From assembly GCA_017443945.1 (NCBI GenBank), contig JAFSXS010000029.1, positions 1 through 34,266 of the forward strand: a stretch of 34,266 bases of DNA. Direction: 5' to 3'. Of the stretch, positions 1 to 7,553 are shown in pieces. A program made the translations under genes and the position numbers. Under the pieces are notes generated by a model. It ran no database searches. It saw only the letters and a program-made list of their open reading frames with translations, and was not told where the DNA came from. This DNA comes from Synergistaceae bacterium (lineage in GTDB: Bacteria > Synergistota > Synergistia > Synergistales > Aminobacteriaceae). How positions within the stretch are numbered: the stretch's first letter is position 1; the number at the start of each line of letters is the position of its first letter.

Positions 1-509
1 ATCGTGTGTATAAATTCATAAGCGTGGGACTCTAAATCATCAGCTCTGTTATATCCTTTCTCCGACGCACCGCAAAAAATGCACCGGCCGTTATCGATAA
101 AAGTGTGCTGACAATTTTCAAATTTAACATTGCCCTGCGAGTCGTCAAACCTGCACACGGAATATTTGCTGTCTGGGTTCATTGAGCAATAAAGACTCCT
201 GCGCGATACAAAACTTGTTAACTCAGTGATGGCTATGCTGTAAATTTGACTTTTCATGACGTGATTGACTCGTTCTTCAAGGTTTGGGAAAACGTCAGCT
301 AGTCCGTCAATGAGCCGTCGTGCAATTTCCCGCAGGAAGACTCCCGATTTGCTGGCAGGATCTAAAAATTTTGTGTCTGGGCTTGTAAATAAATTTTTGG
401 GCAGCATATCGAGCATATCATTAACTATTTTGGGAGGGGTAAAAACTTCGTCGCTTGATAGATTTGCGAGGCACGTTAAAATATCAGGGTTATTCTGTCT
501 GATAAACAT
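1..509 (-). CDS. N6-adenine DNA methyltransferase of a restriction-modification system (partial, runs off left edge)
   Basis: An open frame starts at ATG 509-507 and continues uninterrupted to the window edge, giving about 169 N-terminal residues. The start reads [20 protein letters not shown], followed by [19 protein letters not shown], which looks like the SAM-binding motif I (FxDPAxxSGxFL) of Eco57I/type III-like adenine methyltransferases. Further on, a Cys/His cluster (CQH...CIFCGAS) precedes ESHAYEFIH, a pattern I associate with the methylase partner of helicase-linked R-M systems. The start overlaps the end of the upstream methyltransferase-like gene by 20 nt, so the two are probably translationally coupled. 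The catalytic NPPY motif would lie beyond the edge and cannot be seen. A helicase/nuclease gene probably follows outside the window; that is inference. Confidence 0.75.
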   Translation of the reverse strand, partial: MFIRQNNPDILTCLANLSSDEVFTPPKIVNDMLDMLPKNLFTSPDTKFLDPASKSGVFLREIARRLIDGLADVFPNLEERVNHVMKSQIYSIAITELTSFVSRRSLYCSMNPDSKYSVCRFDDSQGNVKFENCQHTFIDNGRCIFCGASEKGYNRADDLESHAYEFIHT

Positions 510-1077
510 TAGAGCCGATCTCCTTAAAATTTGCGGGTGGATATGTATTCAATGCTTCTTCCTCGTACATTAAAATTGTCCGGTCGTTATTATCATTCAT
601 CAAGTCAGCAAGTCTAAAATCTTTGCGTGTTACATTATCGTCAACATCATTGAACGTCCATTCAGGAAAAATTATCTGTCTGCCGTCAAGAAGGGTCATC
701 GAGAGAAAATCACCGCAGACAATGTTACACGATAAAATAAATTTTGCTGATCTGATCAATTCCGGAGCGTCAATAAAATTTTTCCAGACGTTAAATAGTT
801 TTTCGCGGCAGATAATGACGTTATCGGACAAAATGTCAATTCCGTAAATGCTTGAGAGTGCGATAATGGATTTTTTTTCGTGATTGTCAGTAATGGAGTC
901 AAGTTTGCGAGTTAAGATCTCGATTAAGAAATTACCTTCTCCGCACGCTGGTTCAAGGAAGCGGGAGTCAATTTTTCTGCACAGTGAGTCAACTAAACTG
1001 CACATTGATTTTACTTCACGTTCGGCGGTGAAGACTTCGCCATGATTGATAACTCTCTGACGTGATTTGACCTGCAA
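490..1077 (-). CDS. Small methyltransferase-fold subunit of the restriction-modification locus
   Basis: 195 aa starting at TTG; a GGAGG Shine-Dalgarno (plus-strand 1087-1091) lies 9 nt upstream and supports that start. The N-terminus has [11 protein letters not shown], then [16 protein letters not shown], a clear SAM-binding motif I (EPACGxGNFL). A second block near residue 118 (VCGDFLSM) resembles the acidic loop that follows in N6-adenine methylases. No (D/N)PP(Y/F) catalytic motif is visible: at the expected place the protein reads IIFPEWTF and soon ends. It therefore looks like a methylase-fold accessory or specificity subunit rather than a complete enzyme. It overlaps the next methylase gene by 20 nt, suggesting a two-protein complex. 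Truncation of a larger gene is the alternative, but the clean stop, RBS and coupled overlap argue for a real gene. Confidence 0.7.
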   Translation of the reverse strand: MQVKSRQRVINHGEVFTAEREVKSMCSLVDSLCRKIDSRFLEPACGEGNFLIEILTRKLDSITDNHEKKSIIALSSIYGIDILSDNVIICREKLFNVWKNFIDAPELIRSAKFILSCNIVCGDFLSMTLLDGRQIIFPEWTFNDVDDNVTRKDFRLADLMNDNNDRTILMYEEEALNTYPPANFKEIGSNVYQTE

Positions 1078-1086
1078 TTTATGATA

Positions 1087-1113
1087 CCTCCGATTTCAGC
1101 AGGTATTATAGCA
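1087..1113 (-). promoter_or_regulatory. Extended -10 promoter and RBS for the R-M operon
   Basis: On the minus strand TATAAT (plus 1105-1110) is preceded by TGC (1111-1113), an extended -10 element. It lies about 14 nt before the GGAGG of the TTG-started small subunit. No convincing -35 was seen. Confidence 0.45.
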
Positions 1114-1150
1114 ATAAGATAATGAAATAAGCGAAAAGTTTTGTACGGAC

Positions 1151-1184
1151 AAGAAAGCGGAAAAGGAAAAAACTCCCTCTCCGC
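1151..1184 (-). terminator. Probable intrinsic terminator of nfnAB
   Basis: Just after the nfnB stop, the minus strand has GCGGA...TCCGC with an extra AGG/CCT pairing and a pyrimidine-rich tail (TTTCTTGT). The stem is imperfect and the T run is broken, so strength is uncertain. Confidence 0.45.
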
Positions 1185-1193
1185 GAAAAATTT

Positions 1194-2699
1194 TTATTTT
1201 CCTGCAAGATATTCATTCATGCTTGCTGCTGCGCGTCTACCTTCTCCCATTGCAAGAATAACGGTTGCAGCACCTAAGACGATATCACCGCCGGCCCAAA
1301 CTCTTGGAATGCTTGTTTTCTGGTTCTCGTCGACGATGATATTTCCGCGTTTAGTAACGTTAAGTCCTTGTGTGGTCTGAGACATTAACGGGTTTGACTC
1401 ATTTCCTAAAGCAACGACAGCAGCGTCAATCTCTAAAACGTGTTCAGTTCCGGGGATAGCTACGGGTTTGCGTCTTCCGGAAGCGTCTGGCTCGCCGAGT
1501 TCGTAATTTAAGAGTTCAACACCGGTTAATCTGCCTTTGTCATCGCCGATAAATTTTGTTGGATTCTCTAAGAAATGGAAGTCTACTCCTTCTTCGATTG
1601 CGTGTGCGACCTCTTCAGCTCTTGCGGGCATTTCTGCGCGGGTTCTTCTGTAGACGCAATAGACTTTATCAGCGCCGAGTCTTAATGCAGTTCTTGCGCC
1701 ATCCATTGCGACGTTACCGCCACCGAAGACAGCAACTCTTTTTGCCTCGAATAAGGGTGTGTCGGCGTGTTCGCGGTCATAAGCCTTCATCAAGTTTGAA
1801 CGCGTTAAATATTCATTTGCACTGAAGACGCCGATTAAGTTTTCGCCCTCAATGCCCAAAAATTTTGGAAGTCCTGCGCCTGTGCCGATAAAAGCTGCGT
1901 CATAGCCTTCACGGTCTAAAAGCTGTTCGAGAGTCTCTGTGCGTCCGACCAAGAAACTTGTTTTGAACTCAACGCCCATTTTCTTGAGGTTTTCGACTTC
2001 TTTAGCGACGATTTCTTTTGGGAGCCTAAATTCTGGAATACCATAGACCATAACGCCGCCGGTTTTCTGGAATGCCTCAAAGACTGTAACGCTGTGTCCT
2101 GCGCGTCTGATGTCAGCTGCAACGGTGAGTCCTGCGGGGCCTGAACCGATGACGGCGACTTTTTTTCCTGTATCAGGTGCGGGAGTTGGGACGGTGATTT
2201 TATTATTTGCGCGTTCCCAGTCAGCTACATATCTTTCAAGACGGCCGATTGCAACAGCTTTCTCCGGAGTCTTTAACATTTTACCGACAGTGCAGAAGCT
2301 CTGACATTGTTTCTCTTGAGGACACACACGCCCGCAAATGGCAGGAAGTAAATTTGTCTGCTTGATTGTGTCAACAGCTCCCTTGAAATCACCTTTCTGA
2401 ATGTGCGAAATAAATTCAGGAATGGGAACAGCGACGGGACAACCTTTTTTGCAGGGAGCGCCGGGGCATTGAATGCAGCGTTCGGCCTCGACTCGTGCTT
2501 GAGTTTCTGTGTAACCTAATGCAACCTCGCCCATTTCGTGAGCGCGCTGAATCGGATCTCTTGAGGGCATTTCCTGCGGGGGGATTGCTGTTCTGTCTTT
2601 GGGGGTTAAAGTTGTTCCGGCTGCTTTTTTTGCTTCGAGGTCAGCCCAAAGTTTTGCTGCTTCTTCCTGTAAAATTTCTGTTGTTTTGTGTTCGCTCAT
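1194..2699 (-). CDS. nfnB: NfnB: NADP(H)-binding subunit of electron-bifurcating ferredoxin:NADP oxidoreductase (GltA-like)
   Basis: 501 aa, similar in length to the glutamate-synthase small-subunit/NfnB family. Cys clusters CIQCPGAPCKKGCPV (about residue 76) and CGRVCPQEKQCQSFC (about residue 122) would bind two [4Fe-4S] clusters. GSGPAGLTVAADIRRAG (about residue 186) is the FAD Rossmann motif and GGGNVAMDGARTALRLGA (about residue 325) the NADPH Rossmann motif. The gene follows nfnA by 3 nt, with an AGAAGG ribosome site inside the end of nfnA. That pairing is what separates NfnB from a stand-alone glutamate synthase subunit. Known role of NfnAB: cytoplasmic flavin-based bifurcation linking NADH and reduced ferredoxin to NADP+. 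Databases often call such proteins gltA, or sudA in sulfide dehydrogenase. Confidence 0.9.
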   Translation of the reverse strand: MSEHKTTEILQEEAAKLWADLEAKKAAGTTLTPKDRTAIPPQEMPSRDPIQRAHEMGEVALGYTETQARVEAERCIQCPGAPCKKGCPVAVPIPEFISHIQKGDFKGAVDTIKQTNLLPAICGRVCPQEKQCQSFCTVGKMLKTPEKAVAIGRLERYVADWERANNKITVPTPAPDTGKKVAVIGSGPAGLTVAADIRRAGHSVTVFEAFQKTGGVMVYGIPEFRLPKEIVAKEVENLKKMGVEFKTSFLVGRTETLEQLLDREGYDAAFIGTGAGLPKFLGIEGENLIGVFSANEYLTRSNLMKAYDREHADTPLFEAKRVAVFGGGNVAMDGARTALRLGADKVYCVYRRTRAEMPARAEEVAHAIEEGVDFHFLENPTKFIGDDKGRLTGVELLNYELGEPDASGRRKPVAIPGTEHVLEIDAAVVALGNESNPLMSQTTQGLNVTKRGNIIVDENQKTSIPRVWAGGDIVLGAATVILAMGEGRRAAASMNEYLAGK

Positions 2700-2702
2700 A
2701 AT

Positions 2703-3575
2703 TTAGGCCTTCTTTCCTGCATCGAGACCGACTCGGCATTTGTGATCTGCTTCGCGTTCTTTGTCCTTAAAAGCTGTCATTCTCTGCATCATGTTATCAA
2801 AGTCGACTTCATAGCCGTTAAACTCTGGTCCGTCAACGCAAACAAATTTTGTCTCGTTACCTACTTTGACACGGCAGCAACCGCACATACCAGTACCATC
2901 AATCATGATAGTGTTCAAAGATGTAGTAATAGGAACGCCGAAGGGTTTAGCAGCTGCAACACAGAATTTCATCATGATAGCGGGGCCGATTGAAACTATT
3001 TCGCTGACTTTTTCGCGCTCGCAAACTTCTTTTAACGGTTCTGTAACAACAGCTTTGCGGCAGTAAGACCCGTCATCAGTTACGATTATAAGTTCATCAG
3101 AGGCCTTGCGCATTTCGTCTTCAAAGAATAACAAATCTTTTGTGCGTGCGCCAATGACTGTAATAACTTTATTGCCGATTGCGTGATTTGCTTCTACGAT
3201 TGGATGAAGAGGAGCGATTCCGATTCCTCCGCCTATGCAAAGGACTGCGCCGTCTTTCTTCTCGATGTGAGTGGGTCTTCCTAATGGGCCGACTAAAACC
3301 GGAATATTATCGCCAACGTTGAAATTCATAGAAAATCTGCGTGTAGTTGCGCCGACTGTCTGGAAAACTATAGCGATCCAGCCTTCTTGTGCGTTTGCGT
3401 CTGCGATTGTGAGCGGTATTCTTTCGCCGTAATCTTCATCAAGCTGGAAAATAATAAACTGTCCTGCTTTTCTGTTGCGAGCTATTTCAGGTGCCTCAAC
3501 TTTGTAGTAATAAACGCTTTGATCTCTCTCTTTATCGTATGAGAGCTGTCGTTTTTCGAGTATCTTATGCAACAA
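2703..3575 (-). CDS. nfnA: NfnA: FAD/NAD-binding [2Fe-2S] subunit of ferredoxin:NADP oxidoreductase
   Basis: 290 aa of the dihydroorotate dehydrogenase electron-transfer subunit (PyrK-like)/sulfide dehydrogenase beta family. An N-terminal FAD-binding barrel includes RIPLTIAD (near residue 53), and the NAD domain has CIGGGIGIAPLHP (near residue 112). The C-terminal motif DGTGMCGCCRV, followed by a later VCVDGPE, supplies the [2Fe-2S] ligands. The start is one of two tandem TTG codons: the first (3575-3573) is 5 nt from a GGGGG-containing ribosome site, the second (3572-3570) 8 nt, and the second would give the more typical N-terminus MHKILEKRQLS. It is the first gene of the nfnA-nfnB operon and has its own promoter upstream. 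Confidence 0.9.
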   Translation of the reverse strand: MLHKILEKRQLSYDKERDQSVYYYKVEAPEIARNRKAGQFIIFQLDEDYGERIPLTIADANAQEGWIAIVFQTVGATTRRFSMNFNVGDNIPVLVGPLGRPTHIEKKDGAVLCIGGGIGIAPLHPIVEANHAIGNKVITVIGARTKDLLFFEDEMRKASDELIIVTDDGSYCRKAVVTEPLKEVCEREKVSEIVSIGPAIMMKFCVAAAKPFGVPITTSLNTIMIDGTGMCGCCRVKVGNETKFVCVDGPEFNGYEVDFDNMMQRMTAFKDKEREADHKCRVGLDAGKKA

Positions 3576-3627
3576 ATATTCCCCCTCAATTAGTAAAAAA
3601 TTATTGAAAAGTTTATTACAACTGCAA

Positions 3628-3656
3628 ATAATAAGCCTAAATCATAATTTAAACAA
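3628..3656 (-). promoter_or_regulatory. Sigma70-type promoter for nfnAB
   Basis: On the minus strand TTGTTT (plus 3651-3656) and TATTAT (plus 3628-3633) are separated by exactly 17 nt, about 50 nt before the nfnA start. No hairpin terminator for rho is evident in the rho-nfnA gap, so some read-through from rho is possible. Confidence 0.5.
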
Positions 3657-3673
3657 GTAAAATAATTTCGAGT

Positions 3674-5242
3674 TTACGCTAATTTTATCGAGTTCAGGAA
3701 ATCCGCGTTAGTGTCCGTCTGCTTGAGTTTGTCGAGAATCAAATTTAACGCGCCTGCTTCGTCAATGCCTGCTATTCTTTTGCGTAATATCCATAAGCGT
3801 TTAAGCTCTTCATCAGGGATTAATAATTCTTCGCGTCTTGTGCCTGATTTAGTGATATCGATTGCGGGAAAAATTCTTTGTTCTGCGAGTTTGCGCGATA
3901 AATGCAGTTCCATGTTTCCCGTGCCCTTGAACTCTTCATAAATTACATCGTCCATTCTGCTGCCGGTATCAGTTAAAGCAGTTCCGATAATAGTTAATGA
4001 GCCGCCTTCTTCAAAATTTCTAGCTGCGCCGAAAAATCTTTTAGGGAAATACAAGCCAGACGGGTCAAGACCTCCCGACAAAGTACGCCCGGACGGAGGA
4101 ACAGTCAAATTTGAAGCTCTTGCAAGTCTAGTGATTGAGTCAAGGAGGATAACTACATCTCGTTTTGCTTCGACGAGGCGTTTTGCTTTCTCAAGTGCGA
4201 GATTAGCGACTCTGATATGTTCGTCGGCTGGTCTGTCAAAAGTTGAGGCAATAACTTCACCGTCAATAGATCTTGCAATGTCAGTAACTTCTTCTGGGCG
4301 TTCGTCGATTAAGAGGGCCATTATTATAATATCCGGTGAATTTGCTGCGATTGCCCGTGCTATGCGCTTTAAGAGGGTTGTTTTACCTGCTTTGGGAGGA
4401 GAAACAATTAAAGCTCTCTGACCTAGTCCGATTGGTGCAAACATGTCTATTAATCTTGTAGCTAAATCTTTAGGATCTGACTCAAGTGATAATCTGCTGT
4501 CAGGAAAAATCGGGGTCAACTGCGCGAACATGGGTCTATGCCGTGAATGCTCTGGATCTGAAAAATTAACTGTCTCGACCCGTAATAAAGCCTCGTAATG
4601 TTCCTGATCTCTAGGAGGACGAATCAAGCCCCAAATCACGTCGCCATTTCTGAGGCCAAATCTACGAATTTGTGATGACGATAAATAAACGTCGCCGTCA
4701 GTTGGGAGCATTCCTTTAGGACGGAGAAACCCGAAATTTTCAGGCAATATTTCAAGAGTACCGCCGCCAAATCTGTAATTCATGCTTTCTGCCTGAGCTT
4801 TGAGGGTCGCGAGAATTAAATCATCTTTACGCATTGAAACTGGTGCACTGACGTTAAATTCTTTTGCGATTCTTCTCAAGTCGACGGCGTTTTTTGTTGA
4901 CAACATTGCATAAGTGTATTTCGGTTTAGGGTGTTGAATTAAATCGCGTCTTCCATAAGTCGGCCTTGTTTGATTTTCTTCTTGTTCGCCGTTGTCAAGG
5001 TCTTCGTTATCGTCAATAATCGGCTGTTCGTCAAAATCGTTATTGTATGTATTCTGCTGGATTTCGTTCACTTCCTGTTTCAGCTCCTCCTGTAAAATTT
5101 CGGGGTCAGGCTGATTCTTGATAAAATCTTCAGAGTTTAAGAGCTCTGATTTAGGTTTTCTTCCGCGCCTTTTGGGTGCTGAGATAATTTCTTCCTGCTC
5201 TTGTGATTCTTCTTCTAATAATGATTTCGCTTTTCTTGGCAT
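3674..5242 (-). CDS. rho: Transcription termination factor Rho
   Basis: 522 aa from ATG 5242-5240, which has AAGGA 8 nt upstream. The frame stays open back to 5314, but those extra residues have no ribosome site. The first ~110 residues are a charged extension: basic KRRGRKPK patches, then a Gln/Asp/Glu-rich stretch, as in many Rho proteins of anaerobes. Then come the Rho N-terminal fold, an RNA-binding cold-shock-like domain (YRFGGGTLEILPENFGFLR), the Walker A loop SPPKAGKTTLLKR and Walker B region LLIDERPEEVTD. The Q/R-loop region with SITRLARASN is also present. The protein acts as a hexameric RNA helicase that releases RNA from stalled transcription complexes. It lies 74 nt downstream of pfkA. 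Confidence 0.95.
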   Translation of the reverse strand: MPRKAKSLLEEESQEQEEIISAPKRRGRKPKSELLNSEDFIKNQPDPEILQEELKQEVNEIQQNTYNNDFDEQPIIDDNEDLDNGEQEENQTRPTYGRRDLIQHPKPKYTYAMLSTKNAVDLRRIAKEFNVSAPVSMRKDDLILATLKAQAESMNYRFGGGTLEILPENFGFLRPKGMLPTDGDVYLSSSQIRRFGLRNGDVIWGLIRPPRDQEHYEALLRVETVNFSDPEHSRHRPMFAQLTPIFPDSRLSLESDPKDLATRLIDMFAPIGLGQRALIVSPPKAGKTTLLKRIARAIAANSPDIIIMALLIDERPEEVTDIARSIDGEVIASTFDRPADEHIRVANLALEKAKRLVEAKRDVVILLDSITRLARASNLTVPPSGRTLSGGLDPSGLYFPKRFFGAARNFEEGGSLTIIGTALTDTGSRMDDVIYEEFKGTGNMELHLSRKLAEQRIFPAIDITKSGTRREELLIPDEELKRLWILRKRIAGIDEAGALNLILDKLKQTDTNADFLNSIKLA

Positions 5243-5316
5243 ATAAATTTTCCTTACATAATAATATAAAAATGGCAAGTAAGAGAGCCGGTATTTCACG
5301 ACCCTCTGTAACACAA

Positions 5317-6282
5317 CTAATTCATTTTGTTGACTAAGCTCAACATCTCCGGGCTTAAAGATTTATGTTCGCTCCAAGCACGTTCTAACGGACTAAGCAC
5401 GAGTTTGTGATTAATATTTCCTACCATCATGCCGGATTTGCCGATCATGAGACTTTCTGTAGCAAATGCTCCCATTCTCGTGGCAAGAACGACATCAAAC
5501 GAGGTTGGGTGCCCTCCGCGCTGAATGTAGCCGAGCACTGTAACTCTTGCATCATAACCGCCTGCGTCCGCTAATTGTTCTTTCATTTCGGCAGCACTCA
5601 TAACACCTTCAGCGAGAATTATAAGAGTATGGCTCTTGTGTTCGGCGTAGGAATTCTTTAATAATTTCGTGAGATTTCCTATACTGAGCGGCAATTCAGG
5701 AACTACGGCATATTCTGCACCGGTTGCAACTGCTACTTCAAGCGCGAGAAATCCTGCATTGCGTCCCATTACCTCAACGACAAATAATCGCTGGTGACTC
5801 GACGCTGTATCACGTAATTTCATGATTGCTTCTAGAGCAGTATTTACGGCTGTGTCAAATCCGATTGTTTCATCAGTGCCGGTTATGTCGTTGTCGATTG
5901 TGCCGGGGATTCCTATTGTCGGGAACCCTAGATCGTGAAGAGCTTTTGCACCGTGAAAAGATCCATCACCGCCGATAACTACAAGTCCGTCAATTCCGGC
6001 TTCACGCATTTTTTCGAGAGCTTCCTCGCGTCCTTCAGGGGTCTTGAATCTTTCGCTGCGTGCGGTTTTAAGAATTGTACCGCCTCTGTGAATGATTCCT
6101 CCTACGGCTTTGCTGTCAAGTGGAATAAAATCGCCTTCGATTAAACCCTCGTAGCCTCTCATTACTCCGATGCACTCTTTATCATTGAACATACAAGTGC
6201 GTGCAACGGCTCGGACAGCGGCATTCATACCGGGTGAGTCTCCGCCGCTTGTAAGTACAGCGATACGCTCCATCTTATTCAT
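5317..6282 (-). CDS. pfkA: ATP-dependent 6-phosphofructokinase
   Basis: 321 aa, the normal bacterial PfkA length. The N-terminus has TSGGDSPGMNAAVRA; IGGDGS (near residue 104) is the ATP-type signature, where PPi-dependent enzymes usually have GGDD. The catalytic loop is GTIDNDI. EVMGRNAGFLAL and LGYIQRGGHPTSFD match fructose-6-phosphate and effector contacts. It phosphorylates fructose-6-phosphate to the 1,6-bisphosphate in cytoplasmic glycolysis. The first ATG has AAGGAAG about 13 nt upstream; a second Met at residue 4 is a possible alternative start. It sits between an exported protein gene (45-nt gap) and rho on the same strand. Confidence 0.95.
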   Translation of the reverse strand: MNKMERIAVLTSGGDSPGMNAAVRAVARTCMFNDKECIGVMRGYEGLIEGDFIPLDSKAVGGIIHRGGTILKTARSERFKTPEGREEALEKMREAGIDGLVVIGGDGSFHGAKALHDLGFPTIGIPGTIDNDITGTDETIGFDTAVNTALEAIMKLRDTASSHQRLFVVEVMGRNAGFLALEVAVATGAEYAVVPELPLSIGNLTKLLKNSYAEHKSHTLIILAEGVMSAAEMKEQLADAGGYDARVTVLGYIQRGGHPTSFDVVLATRMGAFATESLMIGKSGMMVGNINHKLVLSPLERAWSEHKSLSPEMLSLVNKMN

Positions 6283-6327
6283 AATATTAACAACTTCCTT
6301 TCGTGTGTTGTTGCATATATATTTTAA

Positions 6328-7095
6328 CTATTTTGACTGTAATTCGTCTATTCTTGCATTAACTTCGCTAGTTTCTTTCTCAAGTGCTGCTAATTGTTCT
6401 TGTAATTTACGTTTGTCAGCGTTTAATTTTTCCGTGCGCTTCAAGAGTCTGTCAATTTCGAGTCTGTTAGCTGCTCGGCCTCCTGAAATGCTGCCTCTGT
6501 CGCGGTTCAAGTCCCAGACCCACAATAAATCGCCCTGCGTTGACGATAGAGCAAAACAAATCGAGCTGTCAAATAAAATTCTTACGTCCTTTGCACCGTC
6601 TAAAATAGGTTTGCCCGTCTTTGGATCATAACGAGGGAAGAATACAAGACCATCACGCGCTCCCAAAACTTTGAAATTAAATCTTTTGTCGTAATCTATC
6701 GGAGAATATTTTTTTCCCTTGACTATTAATGTAATGTGCTTGTCGAAGGGTCCCGGATAAATTGGCATTCCGCGTATATACATATCGACATGGAAGGGGA
6801 TACACTCTGCGAGATTTAAATTTTTCAGGAGAGTATATTTGTAATTTTCCATTTCGTCGGCAGTCCACATATTTTTTTCTGCTTCGGCCAAGATTAAATT
6901 TTCGACGTACTCATTTGAATAATAAGTGATTTTGAGCTTAATGCTTTGGGAGTCGTCGTCTGCGGTTACCTCGATTTCATGAGACCAATTGCGTAATGCT
7001 GCGGGGTCTTGTGGTTTGGCTGCTCCGAGTGCGTATGAGCTAAAAACTGTGAGAATTAATAATGTTGCTAAAAATTTGATTCTGTATGAACTCAT
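6328..7095 (-). CDS. Exported protein of unknown function with C-terminal coiled coil
   Basis: 255 aa from ATG 7095-7093; an in-frame TTG at 7119 is unlikely because the AAGGA ribosome site lies between the two codons. Residues ~5-25 (KFLATLLILTVFSSYALGA) form a typical signal peptide with an Ala cleavage site. The mature part contains no motif I recognise. It is rich in Tyr, Asp and Lys and includes PGPFDKHITLIVKGKKY and GKPILDGAKDVRILFDSS, which suggests a beta-rich domain. The last ~45 residues (about 210-255) are a heptad-like helix dominated by Leu, Glu and Lys, consistent with an oligomerising coiled coil. It probably acts in the periplasm or at the cell surface. It lies upstream of pfkA on the same strand without a clear functional link. 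Confidence 0.65.
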   Translation of the reverse strand: MSSYRIKFLATLLILTVFSSYALGAAKPQDPAALRNWSHEIEVTADDDSQSIKLKITYYSNEYVENLILAEAEKNMWTADEMENYKYTLLKNLNLAECIPFHVDMYIRGMPIYPGPFDKHITLIVKGKKYSPIDYDKRFNFKVLGARDGLVFFPRYDPKTGKPILDGAKDVRILFDSSICFALSSTQGDLLWVWDLNRDRGSISGGRAANRLEIDRLLKRTEKLNADKRKLQEQLAALEKETSEVNARIDELQSK

Positions 7096-7251
7096 AATGA
7101 AATTTATTCCTTTCTGCAATATTTCACATGAACGTGAAAGATAAATTTTATGAGGGATTAAAAATTTTGCAAGTATTATACAATAAGTGAGCGAGATTTT
7201 TACATCATTAATCAGGCTGATTTATTTTTGCGTGGATTACGGGAAATTTAT

Positions 7252-7462
7252 ATTTTTGCGGGACTATGGGATTATTTCACGATTTGCGGTTATTGGCCTT
7301 GTGCGTTAATTTTGTGTGCTGCTGTAAAAGTTTATTTGCGGACTATGTGATTATTTTGCGATTACCGGTCTTATGCGTTAATTTGTGTGTGCTGTTATAA
7401 AGTTTATTTGCTGGTCATGCGATTATTTCACGATTTGCGATTATTGGTCTTGTGCGTTAAAC
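7252..7462. repeat. Three degenerate ~72-79 bp tandem repeats in a gene-free stretch
   Basis: The interval 7096-7535 holds no credible gene. Within it, a unit repeats three times: GCGGACTATG-like start, GATTATTT, CGATT(T/A)GCG-like centre, then TTATTGG(C/T)CTTGTGCGTTAA and TGTGTGCTG...AAAGTTTAT. The GCGTTA landmark occurs at 7303, 7375 and 7454, giving periods of 72 and 79. The first unit begins TTTTTGCGGGACTATGGGATT, nearly the same as the hairpin downstream of the flavoprotein gene at 22809 (TTTTTGCGGGAGAATGGGATT), so it may derive from duplicated terminator-like DNA. Confidence 0.6.
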
Positions 7463-7515
7463 TTTAAATCCGTTGAGAAAAAATGTAAATCTGCATAACG
7501 AAATATTTTCAGCTG

Positions 7516-7521
7516 TATAAT
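7516..7521 (+). promoter_or_regulatory. -10 box of the mnmG promoter
   Basis: TATAAT in the context GCTGTATAATTATA; the same GCTGTATAATT precedes alr. Transcription would begin near 7528, leaving a leader of only ~25 nt to the TTG start and almost none to the ATG at 7536. No good -35 is visible. Confidence 0.45.
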
Positions 7522-7553
7522 TATATAAAATTTTAATGGAGGGAATATTTTTA

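Noticed and set aside
5243-5314. N-terminal extension of Rho to 5314.
   Set aside because: The extension lacks a ribosome site and family resemblance; ATG 5242 has AAGGA at proper spacing.
7252-7462. CRISPR-like array.
   Set aside because: The units are degenerate throughout with no separate unique spacers, there are only three, and no cas genes are nearby.
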